64,000 nt of DNA. Source: Butyrivibrio proteoclasticus B316 (GTDB lineage Bacteria; Bacillota; Clostridia; Lachnospirales; Lachnospiraceae). Positions 8,037-16,260 of the stretch are shown here, piece after piece. The notes beneath the pieces are model-generated. The model was not told where the DNA came from, made no database searches, and worked only from the letters and a program-made list of their open reading frames with translations. The stretch spans positions 1,664,001 to 1,728,000 of the forward strand of contig NC_014387.1 in NCBI RefSeq assembly GCF_000145035.1. The letters are read 5' to 3'. How positions within the stretch are numbered: the stretch's first letter is position 1; every line of letters starts with the position of its first letter. The translations under genes and the position numbers were made by a program.

Positions 8037-10574
8037 GTGACAAGTAAACTGTATAAAATGATGAACTGGCCCGAGATTGAAGAGATTATCTATTCTGATG
8101 GCGATAATCCTCATAGAATACTCGGCGCACATAAAGTTGGGAGCAGTTATCTGATTCAGGCTTTTTATCCTGATGCAGATACTATTAAAGTGAGGGTTGA
8201 GCAGACAGGCAAGGAATATGAGATGGAACTTGCGGATGAGGCAGGTTTTTTTGCAGCGCTGATTCCTTATACTGATAAGCTCAAATATAAGTTTGTTATC
8301 AAGGACGCAGAGGGTAAGGAGATTGTCAAAGATGATCCCTATGCCTTCGGACCTCTTATGGATAGAGAGGATTTCATTAAATTCGGAAGTGGCATTCACT
8401 ACCATATTTATGAGAAACTTGGCGCTCATCCTATGGTCAGAAATTCAGTTGCAGGTACAGAGTTTGCTGTATGGGCGCCTTCTGCTGCAAGAGTCAGTGT
8501 TATTGGAGACTTTAACAATTGGGATGGCAGAACATGCCAGATGCACAGACTGGATCCTATAGGCATCTTTGAGATTTTTATTCCGGGAGCTGCGGAAGGT
8601 GATGGATACCAGTTTGAAATTAAGACCAGAAGCGGACTTGTCTATAAAAGACCGGATCCTTTTGCTTTTGAATCAAAAGGAGAAAATGGAGTTATTTCTG
8701 TTGTCAGAAGTCTGAAGCAGATCAGATGGACTGATGAGAAATGGCTTGCGCAGCGCAGCAAATTTGAACTCGATGAAGACCCGCTTTCAATTTGTGAGAT
8801 TTCTCTTGAGGCATTTGCTGACAGACATAATGATAAGAGCAGTATGAAGGAAATTACTGCCGATATTCTTGAGTATGTCAAGAACCATGGCTTTAACACT
8901 ATTGAACTTATGCCTGTAATGAAGCATCTTCCGGGACATTTTTATCATATCATGGACTTTTTTGCCCTGGATAATTCAAGCGGAAATACAAATGAGTTTA
9001 TGGAATTCGTTAATACCATGCATAATTCCGGTGTCAGAGTGATCCTTGACTGGGTTCCGACATTTTTCCCTAAGTCATCATGCGGGCTTAGTGATTTTGA
9101 CGGAAGGCCTCTGTTTGAGTATGAAGATCCCAGAATTGGAGTTCATCCCAAGTCAGGAGATATGATCTTTGACTATGGACGTAAGGAGGTTACTAACTTC
9201 CTTATTACAAACGCTCTTTACTGGATTGAGAATTTCCATATTGATGGTCTTAGAACATCCGACATTTCAAGAATTCTATACCTTGATTATGACAGAAAAC
9301 CCGGTGAGTGGCTGCCTAATATCTATGGCGGTAATGAGAATCTTGAGGCTCTTGAATTCCTCAAACAGTTCAATACTATTATTCACAAGAATAATCCGGG
9401 AATTATAACAATTACCAAAGAAACAGCCTGCTGGCCGCAGCTTACAGACAGTGTAGATGAGGGCGGACTTGGCTTTGACTTTAAGTGGAACAATGGTTGG
9501 ACAAGAGATTTCCTTTCATATATGCAAAATGATCCTCTATTTAGAGCAGGACATCACGATGAGCTGACATTCAGTCTCATATATAGCTATACTGAGAGGT
9601 TTGTACTAGCATTTACTCACGAGGATGTTGAAAAGGGACTCGAGGGCCTGTATTATCTGATGCCTGGTGATTCCTCACAGAAGATGGCTAATTTGCGACT
9701 TGCTCTTTCGTTTATGATGGTACACCCCGGACGTAAGCATCTGTACATGTCGCCTGATGCCCTTACAATTGATCAGTCTGTGTTTGTGGAGAATATCCTC
9801 AAAAAGCTTAATGAACTTTATTATGATCACGATGCTCTTCACGAACTTGATGGATCTGATAAGGGATTTGAATGGATCAACAATATGGCTTCTGATCAGT
9901 GCATGCTTTCATTTATCAGAAAGAGTACCGGTGACATGGAAACTCTTCTTGTTGTCGCTAATATGGCAGGAGTTGAGAGAGAATATGAGATTGGTGTTCC
10001 TGTAGATGGAAGATACACTGAGATATTTAACAGCGATAACCTCAGTTATGGCGGAACAGGTATCTTAAATGAAGGCAGGATTGAATCAAAGAGAAATGAT
10101 ATAGATGGCAGAAATTACAGCATTTCTATTAAGATTGCTCCTGTTTCTCTTGCTATCTTTAGCTTTACTCCTTATACAGAGCAGGAAAAGAAAATCCGTG
10201 CAATTAAGGAAGAAGAGGAAATAAGGAAAGAAAAAGAGCGCCAGGAAGCTTTAGAAGCTCTTAAGGAAAAACAGAGCCTCGAGGAGCAGAAACTCCTTGA
10301 ACAGCTCAAGCTCAAATATGAAAAAGAGCTTGCGGAGCAGGAAAAAGCTATTGAAGAAAAATATGAGAAGATTGAGGAAGAGAGAATCTTTAGCATTGTC
10401 ACAGATGCTGCCGTAAAGGGACTTAGCGCAGGAAAAAAGGCTGCGGACAGCAAAAAGACAGCTAAGTCTGCAGATAAGGTATCCAAGACATCATCCAGGA
10501 CCGGCTCAAAGGAAACTTCAAAAACAGCAAAAAAGCCTGTTCCTAAAAAGACAAGCGGTAAATCCAAGAAATAA
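8037..10574 (+). CDS. GlgB-like (GH13 branching-enzyme family) protein with substituted catalytic residues and a charged tail
   Basis: The overall layout is that of 1,4-alpha-glucan branching enzyme: an early-set beta domain (FAVWAPSAARVSVIGDFNNW), a GH13 barrel and a C-terminal beta domain. Against my recollection of E. coli GlgB, all key positions differ. The nucleophile region HIDALRVD reads HIDGLRTSD (Ser408), AEEST reads TKETA (Lys461), SHDEV reads THEDV (Glu529) and GHFP reads TFFP (Phe343). From about residue 715 a Glu/Lys-rich coiled coil runs into a Lys/Ser/Thr tail, giving 845 residues against about 640-730 normally. Start GTG behind GGAGGGG (8024-8030). It is followed by a terminator. 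Likely an inactive glucan-binding paralogue or an altered enzyme; a simple glgB label may mislead. Confidence 0.85.
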   Translation: MTSKLYKMMNWPEIEEIIYSDGDNPHRILGAHKVGSSYLIQAFYPDADTIKVRVEQTGKEYEMELADEAGFFAALIPYTDKLKYKFVIKDAEGKEIVKDDPYAFGPLMDREDFIKFGSGIHYHIYEKLGAHPMVRNSVAGTEFAVWAPSAARVSVIGDFNNWDGRTCQMHRLDPIGIFEIFIPGAAEGDGYQFEIKTRSGLVYKRPDPFAFESKGENGVISVVRSLKQIRWTDEKWLAQRSKFELDEDPLSICEISLEAFADRHNDKSSMKEITADILEYVKNHGFNTIELMPVMKHLPGHFYHIMDFFALDNSSGNTNEFMEFVNTMHNSGVRVILDWVPTFFPKSSCGLSDFDGRPLFEYEDPRIGVHPKSGDMIFDYGRKEVTNFLITNALYWIENFHIDGLRTSDISRILYLDYDRKPGEWLPNIYGGNENLEALEFLKQFNTIIHKNNPGIITITKETACWPQLTDSVDEGGLGFDFKWNNGWTRDFLSYMQNDPLFRAGHHDELTFSLIYSYTERFVLAFTHEDVEKGLEGLYYLMPGDSSQKMANLRLALSFMMVHPGRKHLYMSPDALTIDQSVFVENILKKLNELYYDHDALHELDGSDKGFEWINNMASDQCMLSFIRKSTGDMETLLVVANMAGVEREYEIGVPVDGRYTEIFNSDNLSYGGTGILNEGRIESKRNDIDGRNYSISIKIAPVSLAIFSFTPYTEQEKKIRAIKEEEEIRKEKERQEALEALKEKQSLEEQKLLEQLKLKYEKELAEQEKAIEEKYEKIEEERIFSIVTDAAVKGLSAGKKAADSKKTAKSADKVSKTSSRTGSKETSKTAKKPVPKKTSGKSKK

Positions 10575-10580
10575 TGACAT

Positions 10581-10617
10581 AAAATCCTCTGCAAGATAAG
10601 TTCTTGCAGAGGATTTT
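10581..10617 (+). terminator. Intrinsic terminator after the GlgB-like gene
   Basis: A perfect 16-bp stem AAAATCCTCTGCAAGA (10581-10596) / TCTTGCAGAGGATTTT (10602-10617) with a 5-nt loop. Its A- and T-tracts are symmetrical, so it could stop transcription on either strand. Confidence 0.85.
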
Positions 10618-10628
10618 ATAAGTTGCTC

Positions 10629-10657
10629 TTGTATATTGCATTTCTCAAATGTATAAT
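10629..10657 (+). promoter_or_regulatory. Promoter of the tRNA-Thr gene
   Basis: TTGTAT (10629-10634), a 17-bp spacer and TATAAT (10652-10657) lie 21 bp before the mature tRNA 5' end, the spacing expected for a short 5' leader. Confidence 0.6.
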
Positions 10658-10678
10658 AAAATTTGTGTTTTGACACAA

Positions 10679-10751
10679 GCTGGAATGGCGCAGTTGGTAG
10701 CGCAACTGATTCGTAATCAGTAGGTCGAGGGTTCGAGTCCCTTTTCCAGCT
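10679..10751 (+). tRNA. tRNA-Thr (anticodon CGT)
   Basis: Cloverleaf seen by eye. The acceptor arms are GCTGGAA and TTCCAGC, the D arm is GCGC-AGTTGGTA-GCGC, and the anticodon stem ACTGA/TCAGT holds the loop TTCGTAA, so the anticodon is CGT, reading ACG. The T arm is GAGGG-TTCGAGT-CCCTT. The discriminator base is T and CCA is not encoded. It is a single tRNA with its own promoter. Confidence 0.95.
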
Positions 10752-10783
10752 TCTTTATTTTTGTAAAAGTAAATAATATTTTG

Positions 10784-10859
10784 TGATATAATTTAATATG
10801 AATTAATGTTTCACAGAGCAAAATTGCCTTAGGTTTCATATTGTATGGAACGAGGCAAT
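10784..10859 (+). promoter_or_regulatory. apt promoter (extended -10) and leader hairpin
   Basis: TGATATAAT (10784-10792) is an extended -10 element 87 bp before apt. The leader contains a long stem: ATTGCCT (10823-10829) with AGGCAAT (10853-10859), enclosing GTTTCATA (10833-10840) with TATGGAAC (10844-10851). No T-tract follows, so it is not a simple terminator. The structure ends about 20 nt before the start codon, next to the ribosome site, and may affect translation or mRNA stability. Confidence 0.5.
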
Positions 10860-10878
10860 GATATAGAGAGGATGAGAA

Positions 10879-11403
10879 ATGAAAGATTTAAAAGATTACG
10901 TAAGAACAATACCTGATTTTCCTGAGAAAGGAATCATGTTCAGAGACATTACCTCTGTACTTCAGGATCCTGATGGCTTCCATCTTGCAATTGAGACAAT
11001 GCAGAATATGGTAGCTGATCTTGATTTTGATGTTGTACTTGGAGCAGAATCAAGAGGTTTTATCTTCAGTGCACCTATCGCTTACAACAGAGGCAAGGCA
11101 CTTGTTCCTGTACGTAAAAAAGGTAAGCTTCCATGCGAGACTATTGAGGTTGAGTACGACCTTGAGTATGGTAAGGCTGTCCTTGAGCTTCACAAGGATG
11201 CTATCAAACCTGGTCAGAAGGTTCTTCTTGTTGATGACCTTATGGCAACAGGCGGTACAATTGAAGCTATGATCAAGCTTGTTGAGAAACTTGGCGGAGA
11301 AGTTGCAGGTGTTGCAGTTCTCATGGAACTTAAGGGACTTAACGGTAGAGAGAGAATTAAGAATTACAGACTTGATGCAGCTATTAGCTATGAAGGGAAG
11401 TAA
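10879..11403 (+). CDS. apt: Adenine phosphoribosyltransferase
   Basis: Makes AMP and pyrophosphate from adenine and PRPP (purine salvage, cytoplasm). 174 residues is the typical size. The N terminus has IPDFPEKGIMFRDIT, typical of Apt. The flexible-loop region RKKGKLPCETIEVEYDLEYG and the PRPP-binding loop VLLVDDLMATGGT (about residues 115-127) are intact. Start ATG behind GAGAGGATGAG. It ends 4 bp before the rel gene, an arrangement (apt-relA) common in Firmicutes that ties purine salvage to (p)ppGpp metabolism. Confidence 0.97.
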   Translation: MKDLKDYVRTIPDFPEKGIMFRDITSVLQDPDGFHLAIETMQNMVADLDFDVVLGAESRGFIFSAPIAYNRGKALVPVRKKGKLPCETIEVEYDLEYGKAVLELHKDAIKPGQKVLLVDDLMATGGTIEAMIKLVEKLGGEVAGVAVLMELKGLNGRERIKNYRLDAAISYEGK

Positions 11404-11407
11404 TTAG

Positions 11408-13690
11408 ATGCCCCAGAATTTCGACGATGGTAAAATTGAAGCCATAGAGGAGTTCCTTACACCTGATACATTGTATGAAGGGCTTATCAAGAGGGTCAGG
11501 AAATATCATCCATCGGATGATATTTCCCTTATTGAAAAAGCATACAATCAGGCTGCGGAAGCTCATCAGGGACAGTTACGTAAATCAGGTGAACCTTACA
11601 TAATTCACCCTCTTTGCGTTGCTATAATCCTTGCTGACTTGGAAATGGATAAAGAGACCATAGCAGCAGGGCTTCTTCATGATGTCGTTGAAGATACCAT
11701 CTGCACCAAGGAAGAAATTCAGGAATCTTTTGGAGCTGATGTTGCTCTTTTGGTAGATGGAGTTACCAAACTGACAGCTTTGCAGTTGTCTACTGATAAC
11801 ACTAACAAGACTCAGGAACAGATTGATATGCAGGCTCAGAATCTGCGTAAAATGTTCCTTGCTATGGCTAAAGATATCAGAGTTATTCTGATCAAACTGG
11901 CCGACAGACTCCATAATATGAGGACTCTTGCGCATATGCCGCCTGAGAAGCAGCAGAGGATTGCCCAGGAGACTCTTGATATCTATTCGCCTATTGCAGG
12001 CAGACTTGGTATCAGCAGGATCAAGGTTGAACTTGATGACCTGTCTTTGAAATATCTTAAACCTGATGTTTACTATGATCTTGTAGATAAGGTTTCCATT
12101 AGAAAAAGTGAAAGAGAAAAATATGTAGAGGACATTTGCGAGAATGTCAGAGATGCCATTAAAACAGCCGGAATAGAAGGTGAAGTTAATGGCAGGGTTA
12201 AGCATTTCTTTAGTATTTATAAGAAAATGCGTAATCAGAATAAGACTCTTGATCAGATTTATGATCTGTTCGCTATCAGGATAATTGTAGCGACTGTCAA
12301 AGACTGTTATGCGGCTCTTGGCGTGATCCATGAAATGTACAAGCCTATTCCCGGCAGGTTCAAGGATTATATTGCCATGCCTAAGCCTAATATGTACCAG
12401 TCTCTTCACACTACACTTATAGGACAGACCGGACAGCCTTTTGAAATTCAGATCAGAACTTATGATATGCATAAGGCAGCTGAATACGGTATTGCTGCTC
12501 ACTGGAAATATAAGGAAACATCAGATGGCAAGAAGGCAGAGAATGGTGAAGAAGAGAAGCTTACCTGGCTGCGTCAGATCCTTGAATGGCAACAGGATAT
12601 GTCTGACAATCAGGAATTCATGAATCTTCTTAAGAGTGATCTTAACCTGTTTTCAGATGATGTTTATTGCTTTACACCTACAGGAGAAGTCAAAAACCTT
12701 CCTGCAGGCTCTACACCTATTGATTTTGCATATAGTGTTCACAGTGCTGTCGGCAACAAGATGATTGGCGCTAAAGTTAACGGCAAACTTGTTCCTATAG
12801 ATTACAAGATCCAGAATGGTGACAGAATAGAGATTGTTACCAGCCAGAATTCCAGAGGACCAAGTAGAGACTGGCTGTCTATTGCCAAGGCTACTTCTAC
12901 CAAGAACAAGATCAATCAATGGTTCAGACATGAGCTTAAGGAAGAGAATATTGCCAGAGGTAGAGAGCAGCTTATTGAATACTGTAAGAGTAAGGGCATA
13001 GATCTTTTTGCAATTACCAAACCTGAATATCAGGATATCATTACGAGAAAATATGGTTTCCATGACTGGGAAGCAATTCTTGCAGCTGTAGGTCACGGGG
13101 GACTTCGTGAAGGCCAGATCATCAACAAGATGCTGGAACTTGGCGACAAGGAGCATAAGAGGAATATTACTGATGAAGAGGTTCTTGCTGCTGTAGCTGA
13201 ATCCAATGTTACTCCTCAGGTTTCAAGCTCTGATAATGCCATTATTGTTAAGGGAGTTCACGATGTTGCAGTCAGATTCTCTAAATGCTGCAATCCTGTT
13301 CCGGGAGATGATATTTGCGGCTTTGTTACACGTGGCAGAGGAGTTTCTATTCATAGAAAAGACTGTGTCAATGTGATCAAGATGCAGGAAGAGGATAGAA
13401 CAAGACTCATCGAGGCTAAGTGGCAGTCCGATACCTCAGGTCCTGGCGGTAAATACGCTGCGACCATTAAGATTTTTGCCAATAACAGAAGCGGACTTCT
13501 TGCAGATATTTCCAGAACTTTGTCTGAGAAAGATATTGATATTATTTCTATGAATACCAGAACAAGCAAGCAGGGACTTGCTACAATGGAAACTTCTTTC
13601 CAGGTATCTTCAAGAGACCAGCTCCGCGAGATTGTTGATAAGATCAGACAGATAGATAGTGTTATTGACATAGAGAGAACTACAGGGTAA
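11408..13690 (+). CDS. relA: Bifunctional (p)ppGpp synthetase/hydrolase (Rel/SpoT family)
   Basis: Makes and degrades the stringent-response alarmone. 760 residues, complete architecture: an HD hydrolase domain with HPLCVAIILADLEMD and GLLHDVVEDT, so the His-Asp pair is kept; a synthetase domain with GRFKDYIAMPKPNMYQSLHT, the basic RFKD form typical of bifunctional enzymes; a TGS domain (about 410-470, VYCFTPTGEVKNLPAGSTPI); a conserved Cys-containing region (FSKCCNPVPGD); and a C-terminal ACT domain (about 685-760). The ATG at 11408 lies 4 bp after apt stops, with its ribosome site inside the end of apt, so the two genes are probably translationally coupled. Confidence 0.97.
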   Translation: MPQNFDDGKIEAIEEFLTPDTLYEGLIKRVRKYHPSDDISLIEKAYNQAAEAHQGQLRKSGEPYIIHPLCVAIILADLEMDKETIAAGLLHDVVEDTICTKEEIQESFGADVALLVDGVTKLTALQLSTDNTNKTQEQIDMQAQNLRKMFLAMAKDIRVILIKLADRLHNMRTLAHMPPEKQQRIAQETLDIYSPIAGRLGISRIKVELDDLSLKYLKPDVYYDLVDKVSIRKSEREKYVEDICENVRDAIKTAGIEGEVNGRVKHFFSIYKKMRNQNKTLDQIYDLFAIRIIVATVKDCYAALGVIHEMYKPIPGRFKDYIAMPKPNMYQSLHTTLIGQTGQPFEIQIRTYDMHKAAEYGIAAHWKYKETSDGKKAENGEEEKLTWLRQILEWQQDMSDNQEFMNLLKSDLNLFSDDVYCFTPTGEVKNLPAGSTPIDFAYSVHSAVGNKMIGAKVNGKLVPIDYKIQNGDRIEIVTSQNSRGPSRDWLSIAKATSTKNKINQWFRHELKEENIARGREQLIEYCKSKGIDLFAITKPEYQDIITRKYGFHDWEAILAAVGHGGLREGQIINKMLELGDKEHKRNITDEEVLAAVAESNVTPQVSSSDNAIIVKGVHDVAVRFSKCCNPVPGDDICGFVTRGRGVSIHRKDCVNVIKMQEEDRTRLIEAKWQSDTSGPGGKYAATIKIFANNRSGLLADISRTLSEKDIDIISMNTRTSKQGLATMETSFQVSSRDQLREIVDKIRQIDSVIDIERTTG

Positions 13691-13758
13691 TAGCTGTAGT
13701 TTTTCTTTTATTTGATTGAATATTATTGGAACAGATATTGGAAAGGGGTATAACTTAT

Positions 13759-14421
13759 ATGGCTGACAAGAATATACAGATTGCCTGCATGACTCTTGGT
13801 ATGGTCGGAACAAACTGTTTTTTTGTGTTTGATGAAGCTAAAACTGATGACAATGGCAAGAAGCACGGTGTATTATTTGACCCTGCGGATCAGGGACGCA
13901 GAATATATGATACCTTGACGGAGAAGGGCTTTGTTATTGACCTTATCCTTCTTACGCACGGTCATTTTGATCATATAGGTGGCGCAAATGAGCTAATAGA
14001 GTTAAGCGGAGCCAAACTCGGCTGTCATGAGAAAGAACAGGCCTTATGCCAGGATGCATATTTGAATCTGTCTAATGATTATGGAATGCATCTTAAGGTT
14101 AAACCGGATATCACTTATAAAGATGGTGATATTATAGAGGCTGCAGGATTAACTTTTAAGGTATTGTTTACTCCTGGCCATACATCAGGCGGATGTTGTT
14201 ATTACTGCGAGGAAGGCAAGTTTGTTATTGCGGGGGATACCCTCTTTGAAGAGTCGGTAGGAAGAACTGATTTCCCCACAAGTTCTACAAGTGAGCTTCT
14301 TCGTTCAATTAATGATAAACTATTTACTTTGCCGGATGACACGATTGTTTATCCCGGACATGGCGAGACAACATCTATAGGCCATGAAAAAGAGTACAAT
14401 CCATTTGTTCTTGGATGGTAA
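13759..14421 (+). CDS. Metallo-beta-lactamase-fold hydrolase (glyoxalase II-like)
   Basis: A cytoplasmic metal-dependent hydrolase whose substrate cannot be told from sequence; close relatives are annotated as hydroxyacylglutathione hydrolase-like. The ATG at 13759 is preferred because GAAAGGGG (13741-13748) precedes it and the protein then starts just before the core strand. Metal ligands: THGHFDHIGG (HxHxDH), GHTSGG, GDTLF and PGHGETT. About 220 residues, typical. It overlaps or adjoins hemZ, so the two are co-transcribed. Rel lies 68 bp upstream. Confidence 0.88.
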   Translation: MADKNIQIACMTLGMVGTNCFFVFDEAKTDDNGKKHGVLFDPADQGRRIYDTLTEKGFVIDLILLTHGHFDHIGGANELIELSGAKLGCHEKEQALCQDAYLNLSNDYGMHLKVKPDITYKDGDIIEAAGLTFKVLFTPGHTSGGCCYYCEEGKFVIAGDTLFEESVGRTDFPTSSTSELLRSINDKLFTLPDDTIVYPGHGETTSIGHEKEYNPFVLGW

Positions 14422-14447
14422 AAATATTAGAAATAAAGGTATATAAA

Positions 14448-15998
14448 GTGATTAGAGTAAATTTAAATATTGATAAGTACCAGTACGACATCCATTCTCT
14501 TTTTAAAGCTTTTTATGGGAATGAGGATGTCAAAGTTATAGTCTCCGGAAGTTCTAATGATGAAGGAGACTATTTTGCCCTCGTAAATATACTGACAGAG
14601 GAAGAAAGTCCTGATTTGGTAAGAGGAAAGGTTGTTGTTTCTGCGGGGCTTAATTCAAAAGAGATTGTTCCTGTTCAAAAGGAAGTTGCATACATCGATC
14701 ATCTTACTGTCAGTAAAAATGAAAACGCTTCTACAAGTGGAGATGCTTATACAGTAGACACAAGCAAAAATGCTGTTAAAAAGGCAATTTATCTGGCACT
14801 TAGAGAAGTAACCAAAAGAGATCTTCCATGGGGAAACCTTACCGGTATCAGACCAACCAGAATTGCCATGAACCTTATAGACAATGGCAAAAGCGATGAA
14901 GAAATCTTTGAGTACATGAAAAATACTTATTTTGTCAGCGATGAGAAGATAAGACTAAGCATTTCCATAGCCAGAAGAGAAAAAGAAGTATTAAAAGAAA
15001 TAGATTATGAAAACGGCTACAGCCTTTATATAGGAATACCGTTTTGCCCAACAACCTGTCTTTACTGCTCATTTACTTCCTATCCGATTGGAGCTTACAG
15101 CAAGATAGTTGACGATTATATTTCCTGCCTTGAAAAAGAGATTGATTATGTTGCTGAAAATTTTGAGGGAAAGACGCTTGATACTATTTATATAGGTGGC
15201 GGAACCCCTACAACTCTTGAGCCTCATCAGCTCGAAAGACTTATAGGATACCTACAGGATAAACTGGATACATCTCATGTCAAAGAGTTTACGGTTGAAT
15301 CAGGAAGACCTGACTCTATTACAAGAGAGAAATTAAAGACCATGAAGAAAATGGGAGTAACAAGAATATCTGTAAATCCCCAGACGATGAGAGATGAGAC
15401 GCTTCGTCTGATTGGCAGGAGACATACGGTAGCTCAGCTGATTGACTCTTTTCATATGGCCAGAGAAGAGGGCTTTGATAACATCAATATGGATATTATC
15501 CTGGGACTTCCGGGAGAAACCGCTGAAGATGTTGCTTATACAATGAGTGAGATCAAAAAACTTGATCCGGATGATCTAACAGTTCATTCACTTGCCATAA
15601 AAAGAGGATCTCGTCTTGCAGAAGTTCTTCATGAAAAAGAACTTAAGGGAGAACTGAAGGTTCCAATTCTGGAATCTATAAATAATACTGAAGAGATGAT
15701 GAATATAGCTTCAAGGGGAGCTGCAGAGTTGTCTTTAGAACCTTATTATCTCTACAGACAAAAGAATATCAGTGGAAACTTTGAAAATACAGGTTATGCC
15801 AGAAAAGGTAAAGCCGGAATATACAATATTCTCATCAATGAAGAAGTACAATCAATTGTTGCACTTGGCGCCGGCACTGTGACCAAGCGTGTTTATGGCA
15901 ATGGACGAATAGAACGATGCGACAATGTCAAGGACATAAAAATGTATATGGAAAATATACAGGAAATGATAGACAGAAAAAATATTTTGTTTAAATGA
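14448..15998 (+). CDS. hemZ: HemZ-type radical SAM protein (coproporphyrinogen dehydrogenase-like)
   Basis: Radical SAM enzyme of the HemN/HemZ family, expected to act on porphyrinogens or serve a related oxygen-independent role. The start is placed at GTG 14448, because family members begin with M-I-(R/K)-V-N-x-N and AAAGG precedes it; an upstream ATG at 14415 overlaps the preceding gene. About 516 residues. The [4Fe-4S]-SAM motif is CPTTCLYC (Cys200, 204, 207), followed by YIGGGTPTTLE and the HemN-like ESGRPDSI. It follows the hydrolase gene directly. No other haem genes are seen nearby, so its substrate is uncertain. Confidence 0.88.
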   Translation: MIRVNLNIDKYQYDIHSLFKAFYGNEDVKVIVSGSSNDEGDYFALVNILTEEESPDLVRGKVVVSAGLNSKEIVPVQKEVAYIDHLTVSKNENASTSGDAYTVDTSKNAVKKAIYLALREVTKRDLPWGNLTGIRPTRIAMNLIDNGKSDEEIFEYMKNTYFVSDEKIRLSISIARREKEVLKEIDYENGYSLYIGIPFCPTTCLYCSFTSYPIGAYSKIVDDYISCLEKEIDYVAENFEGKTLDTIYIGGGTPTTLEPHQLERLIGYLQDKLDTSHVKEFTVESGRPDSITREKLKTMKKMGVTRISVNPQTMRDETLRLIGRRHTVAQLIDSFHMAREEGFDNINMDIILGLPGETAEDVAYTMSEIKKLDPDDLTVHSLAIKRGSRLAEVLHEKELKGELKVPILESINNTEEMMNIASRGAAELSLEPYYLYRQKNISGNFENTGYARKGKAGIYNILINEEVQSIVALGAGTVTKRVYGNGRIERCDNVKDIKMYMENIQEMIDRKNILFK

Positions 15999-16012
15999 TG
16001 CATTTATGTAAC

Positions 16013-16037
16013 TTTTAAACAAAAATAAGGTTTAAAA
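16013..16037 (+). terminator. Possible weak terminator after hemZ
   Basis: TTTTAAAC (16013-16020) and GTTTAAAA (16030-16037) are perfect inverted arms of A+T-rich sequence followed by TTTC. The stem is weak. The rest of the 262-bp gap (15999-16260) is A+T-rich DNA carrying the next promoter. Confidence 0.3.
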
Positions 16038-16167
16038 TTTCTATAAAAGCTACGATACAACGATAATTGTTTGATAATTGCTTAAAATATATAAAAAAGA
16101 TTAAATAAATGGAAACCAAATATAAAATATTCAGTACCCCACATTGCATATTTTAAGACTTCTATCA

Positions 16168-16246
16168 TTGTTTTATATTGTGCAACATGCTATAATATTG
16201 TCAAAAATATGACGATATTGCTAGGAGTATGAGAAAAGGCAATATC
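16168..16246 (+). promoter_or_regulatory. Promoter, start-site dyad and leader hairpin before the DUF5692 gene
   Basis: TTGTTT (16168-16173), 17 bp and an extended -10 TGCTATAAT (16188-16196) make a strong promoter. A near-perfect dyad, ATATTGTCA (16195-16203) with TGACGATAT (16210-16218), sits on the expected start site, where a repressor could act. A second repeat, GATATTGC (16214-16221) with GCAATATC (16239-16246), shares an arm with the first and would form a leader hairpin just before the AAGGAGG ribosome site (16249-16255). Confidence 0.6.
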
Positions 16247-16260
16247 ACAAGGAGGTTTAT

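Noticed and set aside
11585..12502. Long open frame (305 codons) on the minus strand inside rel
   Set aside because: It is fully antisense to a highly conserved gene, has no recognisable domain or ribosome site, and long antisense frames arise readily from this codon usage.
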